From Chthoniobacteraceae bacterium (lineage in GTDB: Bacteria > Verrucomicrobiota > Verrucomicrobiia > Chthoniobacterales > Chthoniobacteraceae), in contig CANFTB010000012.1 in NCBI GenBank assembly GCA_947449735.1, positions 1 to 64,000 on the forward strand: a stretch of 64,000 nt of DNA, written 5' to 3'. Made by a program: the position numbers and the translations under genes. Positions 18,680 through 28,295 of this stretch are shown here, one piece after another. Positions within the stretch are counted from its first letter, which is position 1, and every line of letters starts with the position of its first letter. The notes beneath the pieces are model-generated. The model had not been told where the DNA came from. It was given only the letters and a program-made list of their open reading frames with translations, and searched no databases.

Positions 18680-19849
18680 ATGAAAGATTCCGAATCCCAC
18701 GGCGCGCAGCCTGAGAAAGTCCCACACGGTCCGTTGTGGCTGTTCAGGGCCATCCACGAGCCCCACTCGAAGAGCTACCACTTTCTGCACGGCTTCCTGA
18801 ACATCATCATTTTCGTTTCGGCCATTCTGGGGGCCCTCGAAACGGTTGACTCCATCCACTCACCCCACCCGGAGTTTTTCCACTGGGCGGAGTACGTCAT
18901 CGTCGGGATATTCACCCTCGAGTACATCGCCAACCTGATCACAACCAAGGAGAAGATGAAGTACGTCTTCAGCTTCTGGGGGATGATCGACTTGCTCGCC
19001 ATTCTCCCCACCTTCCTCCAGTTGGCGAACATCTCCGCATTGAAGTCCGCCCGGATCCTGCGGGTGCTGCGGGTCCTTCGGGTGCTGCGAGTCCTGAAGC
19101 TCGCCAGGGAAGCACTGCAAAAGATGCAGCAGACCACCGCCGCAGAGAAGCGCAAGAGCCCGCTGGCGATGAACCTGACGATCTATTTCCTGGCCCTGTT
19201 CTCAGTGGTCATCATTTCCAGTACCCTGGTCTACTTTGCAGAATTTACCACTGGCCCAGTGCAGTCCGTGGAAACCTCGAGGGAAGCCCATCTGCTTTTC
19301 CGCTCCAACGACATCCATGGTGAACTGGCCCCCTCGGGAAAAGTGACCATCACCGGCACCGATAAGTGGGACGGAACCTTCGAGGTAAAAAAATGGAGCC
19401 CTGAGGAGCATTTCATTGAAGTTCTGGTGGCAGATCCGGACATTCTGGCAGAAATGCCCAAGGAGCAGGTGGAAACGAAGTCGGCCCACTGGCAGAAGGA
19501 TTCCCCTTTCACCTCGGTGCCCGCCTCGAGCTGGTGGTGCGTAGTGACGCTCACCACGGTCGGCTACGGAGACATGTTCCCCGTGACCCTACCGGGACGC
19601 ATCGTCGCCGGCGTCACGATGTTCATGGGCTTGGCATTGTTCGGCATGTTGATGAACATCATCGGCAAGGCAATGATGGCGGCCCTCTTCGGCAGCGAAG
19701 AACTAGAGGACGACAAGAAAGCGGCGGCGGCGACCGCTGCCTCTACCGCCGCGACCGCCGCGCTGCCGACCGAGTGGAATCCAGGCTGGCGCCACTGCCC
19801 CACCTGCGGCCACGAACACTCACAAACGGGCCCGGGCTCGCACAACTGA
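18680..19849 (+). CDS. voltage-gated potassium channel with enlarged turret
   Basis: A 389-residue six-TM Kv-type channel. The start at 18680 follows a GGAG at the right spacing; the frame extends upstream to 18590 without family support. S1-S3 span residues 35-120. S4 is a run of four Arg-Val-Leu triplets (ARILRVLRVLRVLRVLKLAR), giving regularly spaced gating charges. S5 ends near residue 190 (YFAEF). The pore loop carries SSWWCVVTLTTVGYGDMFP with the K+ selectivity filter TVGYGD near 291-296. Between S5 and the pore there are about 85 residues, far more than the usual 20-30. The C-terminus ends in a CPTCGHEH motif that could bind a metal. Confidence 0.92.
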   Translation: MKDSESHGAQPEKVPHGPLWLFRAIHEPHSKSYHFLHGFLNIIIFVSAILGALETVDSIHSPHPEFFHWAEYVIVGIFTLEYIANLITTKEKMKYVFSFWGMIDLLAILPTFLQLANISALKSARILRVLRVLRVLRVLKLAREALQKMQQTTAAEKRKSPLAMNLTIYFLALFSVVIISSTLVYFAEFTTGPVQSVETSREAHLLFRSNDIHGELAPSGKVTITGTDKWDGTFEVKKWSPEEHFIEVLVADPDILAEMPKEQVETKSAHWQKDSPFTSVPASSWWCVVTLTTVGYGDMFPVTLPGRIVAGVTMFMGLALFGMLMNIIGKAMMAALFGSEELEDDKKAAAATAASTAATAALPTEWNPGWRHCPTCGHEHSQTGPGSHN

Positions 19850-19877
19850 GCCTAAAGGCGCTTTAGTCGACCTTTGA

Positions 19878-19912
19878 AATGCGGCGGGACCCAGGTTCCG
19901 CCGCATTTTTTT
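19878..19912 (+). terminator. rho-independent terminator after the K+ channel gene
   Basis: A perfect 10-bp stem (aatgcggcgg pairing with ccgccgcatt) encloses a 10-nt loop and runs into a seven-T tract at 19906-19912. It lies 29 bp after the channel stop codon, in the right orientation. Confidence 0.9.
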
Positions 19913-20043
19913 GTCCAGCGAAGCCCCCCCACGACGAGCCGACTCCTGAAGCCGGGGCACCGCCATGGAAAACCGCATCGCAAAATGCGACGAAAGGGCA
20001 TTGAGGCGCGCAAGGGAAGGTGCTAGACAATGCGCCGCATTAC

Positions 20044-20115
20044 GTCTCCGTAGTTCAATGGATAGAACGGTGGTTTCCTAAACCGCTAATGCGGGTTCGA
20101 TTCCCGCCGGAGACA
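20044..20115 (+). tRNA. tRNA-Arg (anticodon CCT)
   Basis: A complete cloverleaf can be drawn. Acceptor stem gtctccg/cggagac (7 bp); D arm gttc...gaac; anticodon stem gtggt/accgc around the loop ttcctaa, with anticodon CCT at 20078-20080; four-base variable region; T stem gcggg/cccgc with loop ttcgatt. The discriminator base is A, and the CCA end is not encoded. It reads AGG arginine codons. No integrase gene or second copy of the 3' end is seen nearby. Confidence 0.95.
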
Positions 20116-20213
20116 CTCTTCCGGTGAGTTCCCGCGACAGAGGTCAGATACTTGAAAGTTTCGGGTTCTACGCAAGGCCTTGGGATCTTTCAAAACAGCT
20201 GTGGAAGTTGGAG

Positions 20214-21494
20214 TTAACTCAGCAGCCGTGAGACGGCGTGGATCAAAAGCCCCACAAGACCGCCGATCAGCGTTCCGTTGATCCGGATGAACTGCAGGTC
20301 CGCTCCCACCTCCAGCTCCAGCTTCCGGCTCATTTCCTCGGCGTCCCACGCGTTTACCGTTTCCTCGATCATCTCCCCCACCCCGTACCGGTGCTTCTCC
20401 ACCAAACCCGCCAGCGCCGTCCGCAGCCAGGCGTTCAGCCGCCCGGCAACCGGTGCGTCTTTCTCCAGGGAATCGGCCGCCTCCAGTACAAAGGCCTCGA
20501 TTTTGCCCCGCATCGCCCCGCCCGGTTGCGCCTGCTCCAAGAGCCAGCGCTGAAACTCCTCCCAAACCTTCCCCGCATAACCCGCCAGCGCCGGATTCGA
20601 GAGCAACTCCTGTTTGATCTCCTCCCCCTTTTGAAAATACTCAGGGGACCCCTGCAGATCCGCCACCAACTGCTCCACCCGTACCGTGAACCGCCGCCTT
20701 ACAGGATGCTCCCGGTCACTGCCGGCGCTTCGAATCAACGCCTGCACCTTTGAAATCAGCTTTTCCGCAATCCATTCCGCGACCGGCTGCTTGAATCCCT
20801 TGAGTGAAATCCCGAGCACATCGTCCGGCAGCGGCACCTCACGTTCGATGCTGTCCTGCACAGACTGCGCGTGCTCCATCAACAGACGGTCGGCCTGCTG
20901 CAACACCTCGTCCAAGAGGACCTCGTGTTTCCCTCCGCTCGTCAGCATTCCCAAAACCCGCCCTGCGATCGGGGCCAAAGGCAGCGCCGAGAGATGGGTC
21001 TGCAACTGGCGGTGGATGAACCCGGCCACCTCCTCCTCCTTGAGACTGTCCAGCAAACGAGGCACCCAACCGCAAATCACCCGCGCCACCTCGCCGGCAT
21101 TCGCACGCATCCAACCGGTCGCCAGGGCCACCAAGTCCACCCTTGCCAGTCGCGTCTCCACGACTCCCCGGCCCAGAAAGTTGTCCGCCACGAAGAGCCC
21201 CAGCGTCTTTGAAATCTCGGCCTTCCTAGTAGGCAGGATCGCCGTGTGCGGAATGGGCAGTCCGAGCGGGTGCCGGAAAAGCGCCACCACGGCGAACCAG
21301 TCCGCCAGGGCGCCGACCATCGCCGCCTCCGCGAACGCCTCCACCCAGTGGAGCCACGGCATACTGCGCACCCCCAGTCTTGCCGCCACAAACACAATGC
21401 ACATCAAGCCCAGCAAGCCGAGGGCAAGACGCTGCATCCGAACCAGACGGGTTGCCTTGAGCCCGGGCGTTTCCTGATTTCCGACGGTTGTCAT
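20214..21494 (-). CDS. DUF445 family membrane protein
   Basis: A 426-residue protein matching DUF445 (YjiN/YheB group): an N-terminal pair of TM segments with VEAFAEAAMVGALADWFAVVALFRHPLGLP (about residues 45-75, the family hallmark), IPHTAILPTRKAEISKTLG, a long helical middle, and a C-terminal TM helix preceded by FIRINGTLIGGLVGLLI. The start at 21494 (MTTVGNQETPG) was chosen because the residues upstream of it are not family-like. Likely an inner-membrane protein of unknown role. It is transcribed divergently from the DUF1549 cytochrome gene. Confidence 0.88.
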   Translation of the reverse strand: MTTVGNQETPGLKATRLVRMQRLALGLLGLMCIVFVAARLGVRSMPWLHWVEAFAEAAMVGALADWFAVVALFRHPLGLPIPHTAILPTRKAEISKTLGLFVADNFLGRGVVETRLARVDLVALATGWMRANAGEVARVICGWVPRLLDSLKEEEVAGFIHRQLQTHLSALPLAPIAGRVLGMLTSGGKHEVLLDEVLQQADRLLMEHAQSVQDSIEREVPLPDDVLGISLKGFKQPVAEWIAEKLISKVQALIRSAGSDREHPVRRRFTVRVEQLVADLQGSPEYFQKGEEIKQELLSNPALAGYAGKVWEEFQRWLLEQAQPGGAMRGKIEAFVLEAADSLEKDAPVAGRLNAWLRTALAGLVEKHRYGVGEMIEETVNAWDAEEMSRKLELEVGADLQFIRINGTLIGGLVGLLIHAVSRLLS

Positions 21495-21857
21495 AAAGTG
21501 AATAAAACGGATCCCCGCCCCCCAAAGTGTACTCTTGCCACTTCCACGGACCAAAGCCCCTCGGCCGGGATCGCACAACAATATAGTACAAGCCTGCTCT
21601 TGCGGCACGCCTGCGGCTTCCCAACCGGGGCGGAGCCGCACACCATCTTAAGCCCATTCTAAAAACCGAGGAAAAAACCGGTTCCAGATGGATCAACTTT
21701 ACAATGATTCGTTTGCACGAAAAAACCACATACAACATTAGTCCACGGGTCTTACAGACGGACTTTTTGATGCAGACACACAGTCAGAACACCACTTTTC
21801 CTCCATTTTTAGGCATTAAGGTTTCACTGGTTCAGCGATCATCTTAACCCAGAGCTA
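21495..21857. other. 363-bp intergenic region between divergent genes
   Basis: No coding region is supported here. It is clearly more AT-rich than its flanks from about 21650 to 21845 and must hold the promoters of the DUF445 gene (minus) and the cytochrome/DUF1501 operon (plus). I could not settle on -35/-10 boxes with confidence. Confidence 0.6.
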
Positions 21858-23747
21858 ATGATTCCCAGCAGGTCCATCCCACTTCTCCTATCCCTTGCCA
21901 CGGCTGCCGCCGCCGCGCCTGCACCGGATGCGGACAGCCTATGGACGGGCAAAATACAGCCGCTTTTCGATGTCCACTGCGTCAAATGCCACGGCCCCAT
22001 CGAGCAAAAGGGCGGCCTGGAACTCGACACCCCGAAGGCTGTATTCAAAGGCGGCGATGACGGCCCGGTTCTCGTCGCAGGCAAACCGGAGGAAAGCCCC
22101 CTTTACAAGAACCTCGCACCCGGGGCCGATCCGCACATGCCCCCAAAGAAGCAGCTCGGGGATCAGGAACGCGAAGCCGTGCGCCTTTGGATAGCCTCCC
22201 TAAAGGACACTCCGAAGGTCGAACCGGCAGTGAAACAGCAGGAGCGGCATTTCAACTCCATCCCGGAAGCCGTGGACACTCTGATTGCGGAGGGATGGCA
22301 AAGCCGCGGTGTCACGCCCGCGCAGGTAGTGGACGACCGCGTCTGGTGCCGGCGCGTCTATCTCGATCTTGCCGGTCGCATTCCCTCCCCCCAGGAGGTG
22401 GACGCCTTCCTCGCCCTCCCTCAGGAGCAGCGCAGGGAAGCACTAGTCGATGCACTTCTCACGTCGAACGAATACGCAGTCCGGATGCGTGAACTGTGGG
22501 ATACCTTTATGATGGGGCGGGCCTCCCGTCCGGGAGTTGACGACAAGCGCAAGCAAAACGCGTGGTGGACGTTCCTCGAAACCGCCTTCAAAACGAACCG
22601 GCCTTGGAATGAAACCGTCCGCACCGCCCTCGCCGGGCGACAGGATAAGCCGCAGGACAAAGGGGCGTCCTGGTTTTTGTACGAACGCAAAAACGACCAC
22701 CAGGCGATCGCGGAGGCCGTGGCTCCGATCATTTACGCGACGAAAGTCGACTGCGCCCAGTGCCACGACCATCCGCTGGCACGCGAAATCAAACAGTCGC
22801 ATTACTGGGGGCTCGTCACGGCATTCAACCGTGGCAAAAATGTGGAGGGCACCAACGGCGTCGCGGAATCCGCGGTGGGCGGTTTTGTAAACTTCACCAA
22901 CCTCAAAAAGGAGTCCCAGCCCGCCATCGTCACCCTACTGACGGGACGCACCCTGTCTGAAACCTGGCTCTCGGGGGACAAGAAGGAGGAGGACAGCGAC
23001 GACAAATATTTGGATCCCAAGGCCAAGGTCCGGGTCCCGAAATACTCCCGGCGCGAAGCCTTCGCCGAATTGGCCACGCACGAAAACCCCCTTTTGGCGA
23101 AAGCGTTCGTCAACCGGATGTGGGCCGCGCTCGCTGGGCGCGGCATCGTCCACCCTGCCGACGAGATTAACGCCCGAAACGTTCCCAGCCACCCCGAACT
23201 GCTGGAGTGGCTGGCCCGCGACTTCGCCGCAAACGGGCACGACGCGCGCCGGTTCGTGCGCGGCCTCGTTCTCTCGAAAGTCTACGCGCTGGCCGCAGGC
23301 ACCGGGGAGGCGCCGCCCGAGAGCTTCGCCAGTGCACCTGAGCGGCCGCTGACGGCGGAACAAATCTCGCGTTCCTGGCGCGTCGTCGCCGGTCTTCCGG
23401 CGGAGGATGACGCCCTGCGCCGCGCAGCCGTACGGGCGATTCCGGCCGTCCTGCCCAAGGAATACTCGGCCAGCTTCCAGCAGGCTCAGTTCCTCAGCAA
23501 CTCTCCTGCAGTGGAACAACTTTTGAAGGCGACTCCGGGCGGCACGATCGAAAAACTTACCGCCATTTCTAGCAAGGCCGCCCGGGTACAGGCAGCCTTC
23601 CAGGCCGTTTACGGGCGCAACCCTGACGCCGAGGAGGCCACCGTCTCGCTCCAATTTTTATCCAAACGCGGAGAGCGCTCCGGCGAAGCAACCCGCGACT
23701 TGCTCTGGGCGCTGATGACCGGCGCGGAATTTTTGACGATGCCGTGA
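21858..23747 (+). CDS. Planctomycete-type cytochrome c (PSCyt1-DUF1549-DUF1553)
   Basis: A 629-residue exported protein with a signal peptide of about 20 residues ending in AAAAAP. The first heme site is C41-V-K-C44-H45 with a downstream MPPK; the second is CAQCHDHP near residue 300 inside DUF1549. DUF1553 follows with NPLLAKAFVNRMWAALAG and HPELLEWLARDFAANG. It is about half the length of the cytochrome at 14973 because it lacks the inserted sugar-binding region. The gene overlaps the following DUF1501 gene by 4 bp, so the two are translationally coupled. Probable role: periplasmic redox partner in polymer degradation, inferred from the family. Confidence 0.9.
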   Translation: MIPSRSIPLLLSLATAAAAAPAPDADSLWTGKIQPLFDVHCVKCHGPIEQKGGLELDTPKAVFKGGDDGPVLVAGKPEESPLYKNLAPGADPHMPPKKQLGDQEREAVRLWIASLKDTPKVEPAVKQQERHFNSIPEAVDTLIAEGWQSRGVTPAQVVDDRVWCRRVYLDLAGRIPSPQEVDAFLALPQEQRREALVDALLTSNEYAVRMRELWDTFMMGRASRPGVDDKRKQNAWWTFLETAFKTNRPWNETVRTALAGRQDKPQDKGASWFLYERKNDHQAIAEAVAPIIYATKVDCAQCHDHPLAREIKQSHYWGLVTAFNRGKNVEGTNGVAESAVGGFVNFTNLKKESQPAIVTLLTGRTLSETWLSGDKKEEDSDDKYLDPKAKVRVPKYSRREAFAELATHENPLLAKAFVNRMWAALAGRGIVHPADEINARNVPSHPELLEWLARDFAANGHDARRFVRGLVLSKVYALAAGTGEAPPESFASAPERPLTAEQISRSWRVVAGLPAEDDALRRAAVRAIPAVLPKEYSASFQQAQFLSNSPAVEQLLKATPGGTIEKLTAISSKAARVQAAFQAVYGRNPDAEEATVSLQFLSKRGERSGEATRDLLWALMTGAEFLTMP

Positions 23748-25075
23748 TGAACCCAAATCTCTCCGCCCCGGGTGCCTGCCGCACCGATGAACACCTGCTC
23801 CACCGCCGCCTTTTTTTAAAAGGCCTCACCGGCGGCGCGCTTGCGAGTGTCTCGAGTTTCACCGGCCTTTTCCATAACCCCGCCTTCGCCGCCGAAACCA
23901 AGAAGGCCCAAAAACACTGCATTCTGTTATGGCTATGCGGCGCCCCTAGCCAGTTTGAGACCTGGGATCCAAAGCCCGGCCGCCCCACAAGCGGCCCCTT
24001 CGGAAGCATCCCCACGGCGATTCCGGGCGTGCACTTTTCGTCCCTGATGCCCGGCTGCGCGAAGATCGCGAACAAGCTCAACATCGTCCGCAGCATGAAG
24101 ACCACCCAACCGGAGCACCTTCAGGCGATCAACCTGCTTCAGCGCGGCAACCCCGAGCGCGCCGGGTTCACCCGCCCCACCCTTGGCAGCGCGATCTCGG
24201 CCGCCCTTGGGCAGCTGGATTCGCCCATTCCCAACTTTGTGCTGCTGGACCCCATTCCCGGCGGGAACGAGTTTGAAACGTTCAAGGCCGGGAACTGGGC
24301 GGGCTGGCTGGGCGCGGAACACGCCCCGGTGCGCCTTGGCGGCGAATACACACAACTGCTCGCGGCAGCCTCCGACGCCATCACCCCGGACGACCGGGAA
24401 TCCCGCGAAATCCTGCGGAAGTTCCTCACCTCAAAATACGAGCGCGACCGCAAAAGTACCGTCGCCCGGAGCCAGAACGCCGCCTTCGAGCGCTTAAAAG
24501 GCATGAGTGCTAGCGCCGACCTATTTGACGTGAACAAGCTTCCAGCGAAGGACCGCGAGCGCTACGGAGCCGGCAGTTTTGCGCAGCACGCGCTGATGGC
24601 ACGCCACCTCGTCGAGCACGGCGCGCCGTTCGTCATGGTGGCAAACGGCATGAACTGGGACAACCACGTCTTCCAACACGAAATCCACCAGATGCTCGTC
24701 CCCGAACTCGACCGGGTTCTGTTTCACCTGGTGAACGACCTCGAGGAGCGGGGCCTGCTAGACTCGACGCTCGTCATCGCCATGGGCGAATTCGGGCGCA
24801 CCCCGTGGATCAACCCGGCGCGCGGACGCGACCATTACCCGAACGCGTGGAGCATGATGATGACCGGGTGCGGCCTCAAGCGGGGCGTGGTCACCGGGGC
24901 GACTGACAAGGACGGCGTCGATGTCGTCGACAGCCCCTACAGCGAACAAAACCTCTTCGCCACCATCTTTAGCGCCCTCGGCATTGATCCCAACGCGGAG
25001 TACGACCTGCCCGGGATGCCCACCTTTCACCGCGTCGAAAACCGGACTGCACCCATTCGCGAACTGCTTGCGTGA
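23744..25075 (+). CDS. DUF1501 Tat-exported protein
   Basis: A 443-residue DUF1501 protein. It starts MMNPNLSAPG with an export signal HRRLFLKGLTGGALASVSS of twin-arginine character. Family motifs: HCILLWLCGAPSQFETWDPKPG, STLVIAMGEFGRTPWINPARGRD (split across residues 335-360), GRDHYPNAWSMMMTGCG and PTFHRVENR-type C-terminus. Overlaps the cytochrome gene (ATGA) and is followed after 4 bp by a WD40 gene, so the three form one operon. Enzymatic activity unknown. Confidence 0.9.
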   Translation: MMNPNLSAPGACRTDEHLLHRRLFLKGLTGGALASVSSFTGLFHNPAFAAETKKAQKHCILLWLCGAPSQFETWDPKPGRPTSGPFGSIPTAIPGVHFSSLMPGCAKIANKLNIVRSMKTTQPEHLQAINLLQRGNPERAGFTRPTLGSAISAALGQLDSPIPNFVLLDPIPGGNEFETFKAGNWAGWLGAEHAPVRLGGEYTQLLAAASDAITPDDRESREILRKFLTSKYERDRKSTVARSQNAAFERLKGMSASADLFDVNKLPAKDRERYGAGSFAQHALMARHLVEHGAPFVMVANGMNWDNHVFQHEIHQMLVPELDRVLFHLVNDLEERGLLDSTLVIAMGEFGRTPWINPARGRDHYPNAWSMMMTGCGLKRGVVTGATDKDGVDVVDSPYSEQNLFATIFSALGIDPNAEYDLPGMPTFHRVENRTAPIRELLA

Positions 25076-25079
25076 CCCC

Positions 25080-26147
25080 ATGAAACTTACACTTTCGCAC
25101 GACCACAAGCTGCCCACCGGAGTCCTCGGGCTGGCGTTCACTCCCGACCTCGGCCGCGCCTTCGCCGCGTGCGTTGACGGGGCGGTCTACTCCATTGACA
25201 TGCAATCCGGCACACGCGAGGCCTTCCAAGGCAGGCACACCTCGTATGCGAGCGGATGCGTGCTGCTTCCCGACGGACGGACACTGATTTCGGCCGGCTA
25301 CGACGGAACGCTTTTGTGGCACGACATCGAGACGCAAAGCAGCTGGCGCAGAGTCATGGCGCACGCCTTTTGGAGCTGGCAGATGGCGCTGTCCCCCGAC
25401 GGCACCCGTCTGGCAACCACCACGGGACAGTACGCGCCCGGAGGCTGGAAATACGAACCCGCTCCCGAAACGGAGCCCTCGGTGAAGGTGTTTGACACTG
25501 CGACCGGGGACCTTGTCGCCGCCTACACACACACGCCGCCCGTACTCAGTTGCGCCTTCACGCCAGACGGCAAGCATCTCGCGGCGGCCAATATGATGGG
25601 GGAGGTCCGGATCTGGAACCTCAACTCCGCGACAGACGGCAAGCCCTCTGCGCAGTGGACCTCCCCGGATTTCACGTCCTGGGGCACCACAAAGACCCAC
25701 CACTACTGCGGAGGCATCTACGGTCTCGCCTTCGCCCCTGACGGCGAAACCCTCCTGTGCTGCGGCATGGGCCCCATGGGCGACCCGATGGCGGGGAACG
25801 GAAAAATGACCTGGCAGCGCTGGAACTGGAAAAAGGGAGAACGTCTGGCGCAGATCAAAGACAACCAGCAGGGTTCCGGCCTGATGGAAAGCGTCGCATG
25901 GATGCCGGACGCCAGCCACTTCGTCATGGCGGGACGCCAGGCCCAGGGCACTTGGAACGCCGCGGTGTTCTCCGGCGCAGACGGCAATCTGGTCACCTCA
26001 CTCGACACCAAGAAACGCATCACTCATGCGCGCTTCAGCGGTGATGGTAAGTTTCTGGTCGTCTCCGGAGCGAACGGACAGGGACCGCGCAAGCAGGGCG
26101 AGTGGCCCGCCTGGGGTAGAGTGCAGACCTACAAAGTAGAGGTGTGA
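25080..26147 (+). CDS. WD40-repeat protein
   Basis: A 355-residue beta-propeller protein with at least five WD40-like blades: LGLAFTPDLGRAFAACVDGAVYSID, SYASGCVLLPDGRTLISAGYDGTLL, ALSPDGTRLATTTG, CAFTPDGKHLAAANMMGEVRIWN and LAFAPDGETLLCCGMG, here named by their starts. No signal peptide is visible, so it is probably cytoplasmic. The start at 25080 lies 4 bp after the DUF1501 stop; the upstream in-frame extension is antisense-like and rejected. WD40 genes often follow cytochrome/DUF1501 pairs in PVC genomes; the role is unknown, likely a scaffold. Confidence 0.85.
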   Translation: MKLTLSHDHKLPTGVLGLAFTPDLGRAFAACVDGAVYSIDMQSGTREAFQGRHTSYASGCVLLPDGRTLISAGYDGTLLWHDIETQSSWRRVMAHAFWSWQMALSPDGTRLATTTGQYAPGGWKYEPAPETEPSVKVFDTATGDLVAAYTHTPPVLSCAFTPDGKHLAAANMMGEVRIWNLNSATDGKPSAQWTSPDFTSWGTTKTHHYCGGIYGLAFAPDGETLLCCGMGPMGDPMAGNGKMTWQRWNWKKGERLAQIKDNQQGSGLMESVAWMPDASHFVMAGRQAQGTWNAAVFSGADGNLVTSLDTKKRITHARFSGDGKFLVVSGANGQGPRKQGEWPAWGRVQTYKVEV

Positions 26148-26206
26148 CGGAGAGTGGATTGACCTTTCCGCGCCCCCCGTCCGCAAGGCATCCTTCCCAA
26201 ACAACC

Positions 26207-28015
26207 ATGCAAAACGCCTCGCCCGCTTACTCCGACCGCTGGTCACTGGACTCCTGGTTTTCCGGTTTTGGAAAAGAGGATTACAACACATTCAAGGCCG
26301 CGCTCGCCGTTGAAATCGGACAAGTCAAAGCAAAGGCCGAGGATCTCACCAAAGACACCGCTGCAATTGCGACGGTGGTCAACGAAGCAGAGGCGCTCGG
26401 CACCCGGCTCGGACTACTCTCCGCCTTCCTCGGATGTCTTTCCGCGGACGACTGCAACGACGAAGCAGTCAAAGCAGACGAAGCCTGGCTTTCCACACTG
26501 GAAGCCGAGTGCACCAAACTGCGCGCCTCTTTGCAAAGCGCCCTCGCCCTTCTAGACGAACCCCTGTTTGCAACACTGCTAGCCGACCCCTCGCTGAAAG
26601 ACGCCCGCTACGCAGTCGAGCAAATGCGCACCGAGGGACAGCGCCAAATGAGCGCCGAGCTTGAATCCCTTGCGGCCGACCTGAATGTCAATGGGCTGCA
26701 CGCCTGGGGCAGGCTCTACGACACCCTCACCGGAAAGATGGAATTTCCGATGACCTTCCCGGATGGTCATGAGGAAACCGTGCCGATGGCCCGCCGCCGA
26801 GCCCTCATGTCGGACCCCGACCGCAGACTGCGCGAAGCCGCGTTTCACGCCGGACAAAAGCCGTGGCGCGATCACGAGGTGACGCTCGCCGCCGCATTGA
26901 ACGGCATTGCCGGTACGCGACTCAGCCTTTACGGCCGCCGCGGCATTCCCCACTTCCTGGACACTCCGCTGTTTGACTCTGGAATGACACGCGCCTCCCT
27001 CGAGGCGATGCTCGAGGCCATCTACGCGCACATCGAATTGCCACGGCGCGCCCTCCGCAAGGCGGCGGCTCTCCAAGGCACGAGCGCGCTCCATTATTTT
27101 GACCTCGAAGCACCGCAGGTCGAGGCTCCCGAGGAAGCCGCGCTGAGCTGGGACACGGCGTGCTCGACGGTTGAACGGGCCTTCGGAGCGGCGTATCCAA
27201 GGCTCGGCAATTACTTCAAACAGATGCTCTCGAAGCGCTGGATTGAAGCCCAACCGAGGTCTGGAAAGCGTCCCGGAGCCTTCTGCACGGGGTCGCATTT
27301 GAAGGGAGAGGAGCGCGTGTACATGACGTTCCACGGAACCGTGCACGACATGGTCACACTTGCACACGAAGCGGGCCATGCGTGGCACTCGTGCGTACTG
27401 CGCCCCGCGCGCGCAATGGCCGCGCAATATCCAATGACGCTCGCGGAAACCGCCTCCAACTTTGGCGAGATGATCCTGCTAAGCGGCCTGCTCAACGATC
27501 CCGGCATTACCCCGCAGACGAAGGCCTACCTTCTCGACCAAGAAATGCTGCGCGCCCACGCGTATCTCGTAAACATCCCGATGCGCTACGAGTTCGAGAA
27601 GTCCTTCTACACCGAACGCGCCGGGGGCGAGGTGTCGGTGAGTCGCATGAGCGAGTTGATGACCCAGGCCCAGCGCAAGCTCTACGGCGACACGCTTCTT
27701 TCCGACGGCACTGACCCGATGTTCTGGGCCTACAAGATGCACTTTTTCATCACCGGCGTGTCTTTCTACAACTTCCCGTACGTATTCGGCTACCTGCTCA
27801 GCCAGGCCCTTTTCGCACGTTTTAAAGCCGAGGGTCCGGCATTCCTCCCGCGCTACGAGGCCTTCCTTTCGATGACCGGGAGCGCCAGCTGCGAGGACGT
27901 GGTCCGCCATTCGCTTGGAGAGGACCTCACCAAGCCGGAGTTCTGGGCGACGGCTATTCGTGCGATGGAGTCCCCGCTGGCAGCGTACGAAGGGCTCGCT
28001 TTGCCAAAGCGCTAG
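26207..28015 (+). CDS. M3 family oligoendopeptidase (PepF-like)
   Basis: A 602-residue zinc metallopeptidase of the M3/PepF group. The active-site helix is LAHEAGHAWHS (HExxH near residues 387-391), with the downstream glutamate in ETASNFGEM. The C-terminal half has family-typical segments such as FITGVSFYNFPYVFGYLLSQAL. Length matches PepF (about 600). The start at 26207 (MQNASPAYSD) agrees with the family pattern; an earlier in-frame ATG at 26144 is a poorer match. It degrades oligopeptides in the cytoplasm. Confidence 0.93.
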   Translation: MQNASPAYSDRWSLDSWFSGFGKEDYNTFKAALAVEIGQVKAKAEDLTKDTAAIATVVNEAEALGTRLGLLSAFLGCLSADDCNDEAVKADEAWLSTLEAECTKLRASLQSALALLDEPLFATLLADPSLKDARYAVEQMRTEGQRQMSAELESLAADLNVNGLHAWGRLYDTLTGKMEFPMTFPDGHEETVPMARRRALMSDPDRRLREAAFHAGQKPWRDHEVTLAAALNGIAGTRLSLYGRRGIPHFLDTPLFDSGMTRASLEAMLEAIYAHIELPRRALRKAAALQGTSALHYFDLEAPQVEAPEEAALSWDTACSTVERAFGAAYPRLGNYFKQMLSKRWIEAQPRSGKRPGAFCTGSHLKGEERVYMTFHGTVHDMVTLAHEAGHAWHSCVLRPARAMAAQYPMTLAETASNFGEMILLSGLLNDPGITPQTKAYLLDQEMLRAHAYLVNIPMRYEFEKSFYTERAGGEVSVSRMSELMTQAQRKLYGDTLLSDGTDPMFWAYKMHFFITGVSFYNFPYVFGYLLSQALFARFKAEGPAFLPRYEAFLSMTGSASCEDVVRHSLGEDLTKPEFWATAIRAMESPLAAYEGLALPKR

Positions 28016-28295
28016 CGCCCCGCATCAGGTTAAGTTCTGCAGGTCTCCCCTCTGGATAGAGGTGGGTGGCTGCTTTTTGCAGACTGTCGGCTTCCCTCTC
28101 ACTGGCTTCTTTCAGGCTGAAGTACCCGTCGAGGACACCTTAGTGGTTGCTCCAGCGGCTTTGATCTCGGCCACGAGTTCGGCGTCCTGCTCGTTTTACT
28201 TCTGTCCTCTTCAGGATTCGCCGCAAAACCCTCTCCAATTCAGCCAGTTCCCCCCTCTTCTCCGCGCCCGCCGCGGCTCCGCGTGACCACTCTTC

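Noticed and set aside
20044..20250. tRNA-Arg as an integration site for a mobile element
   Set aside because: No integrase, no duplicate of the tRNA 3' end, and the downstream gene is an ordinary DUF445 gene.
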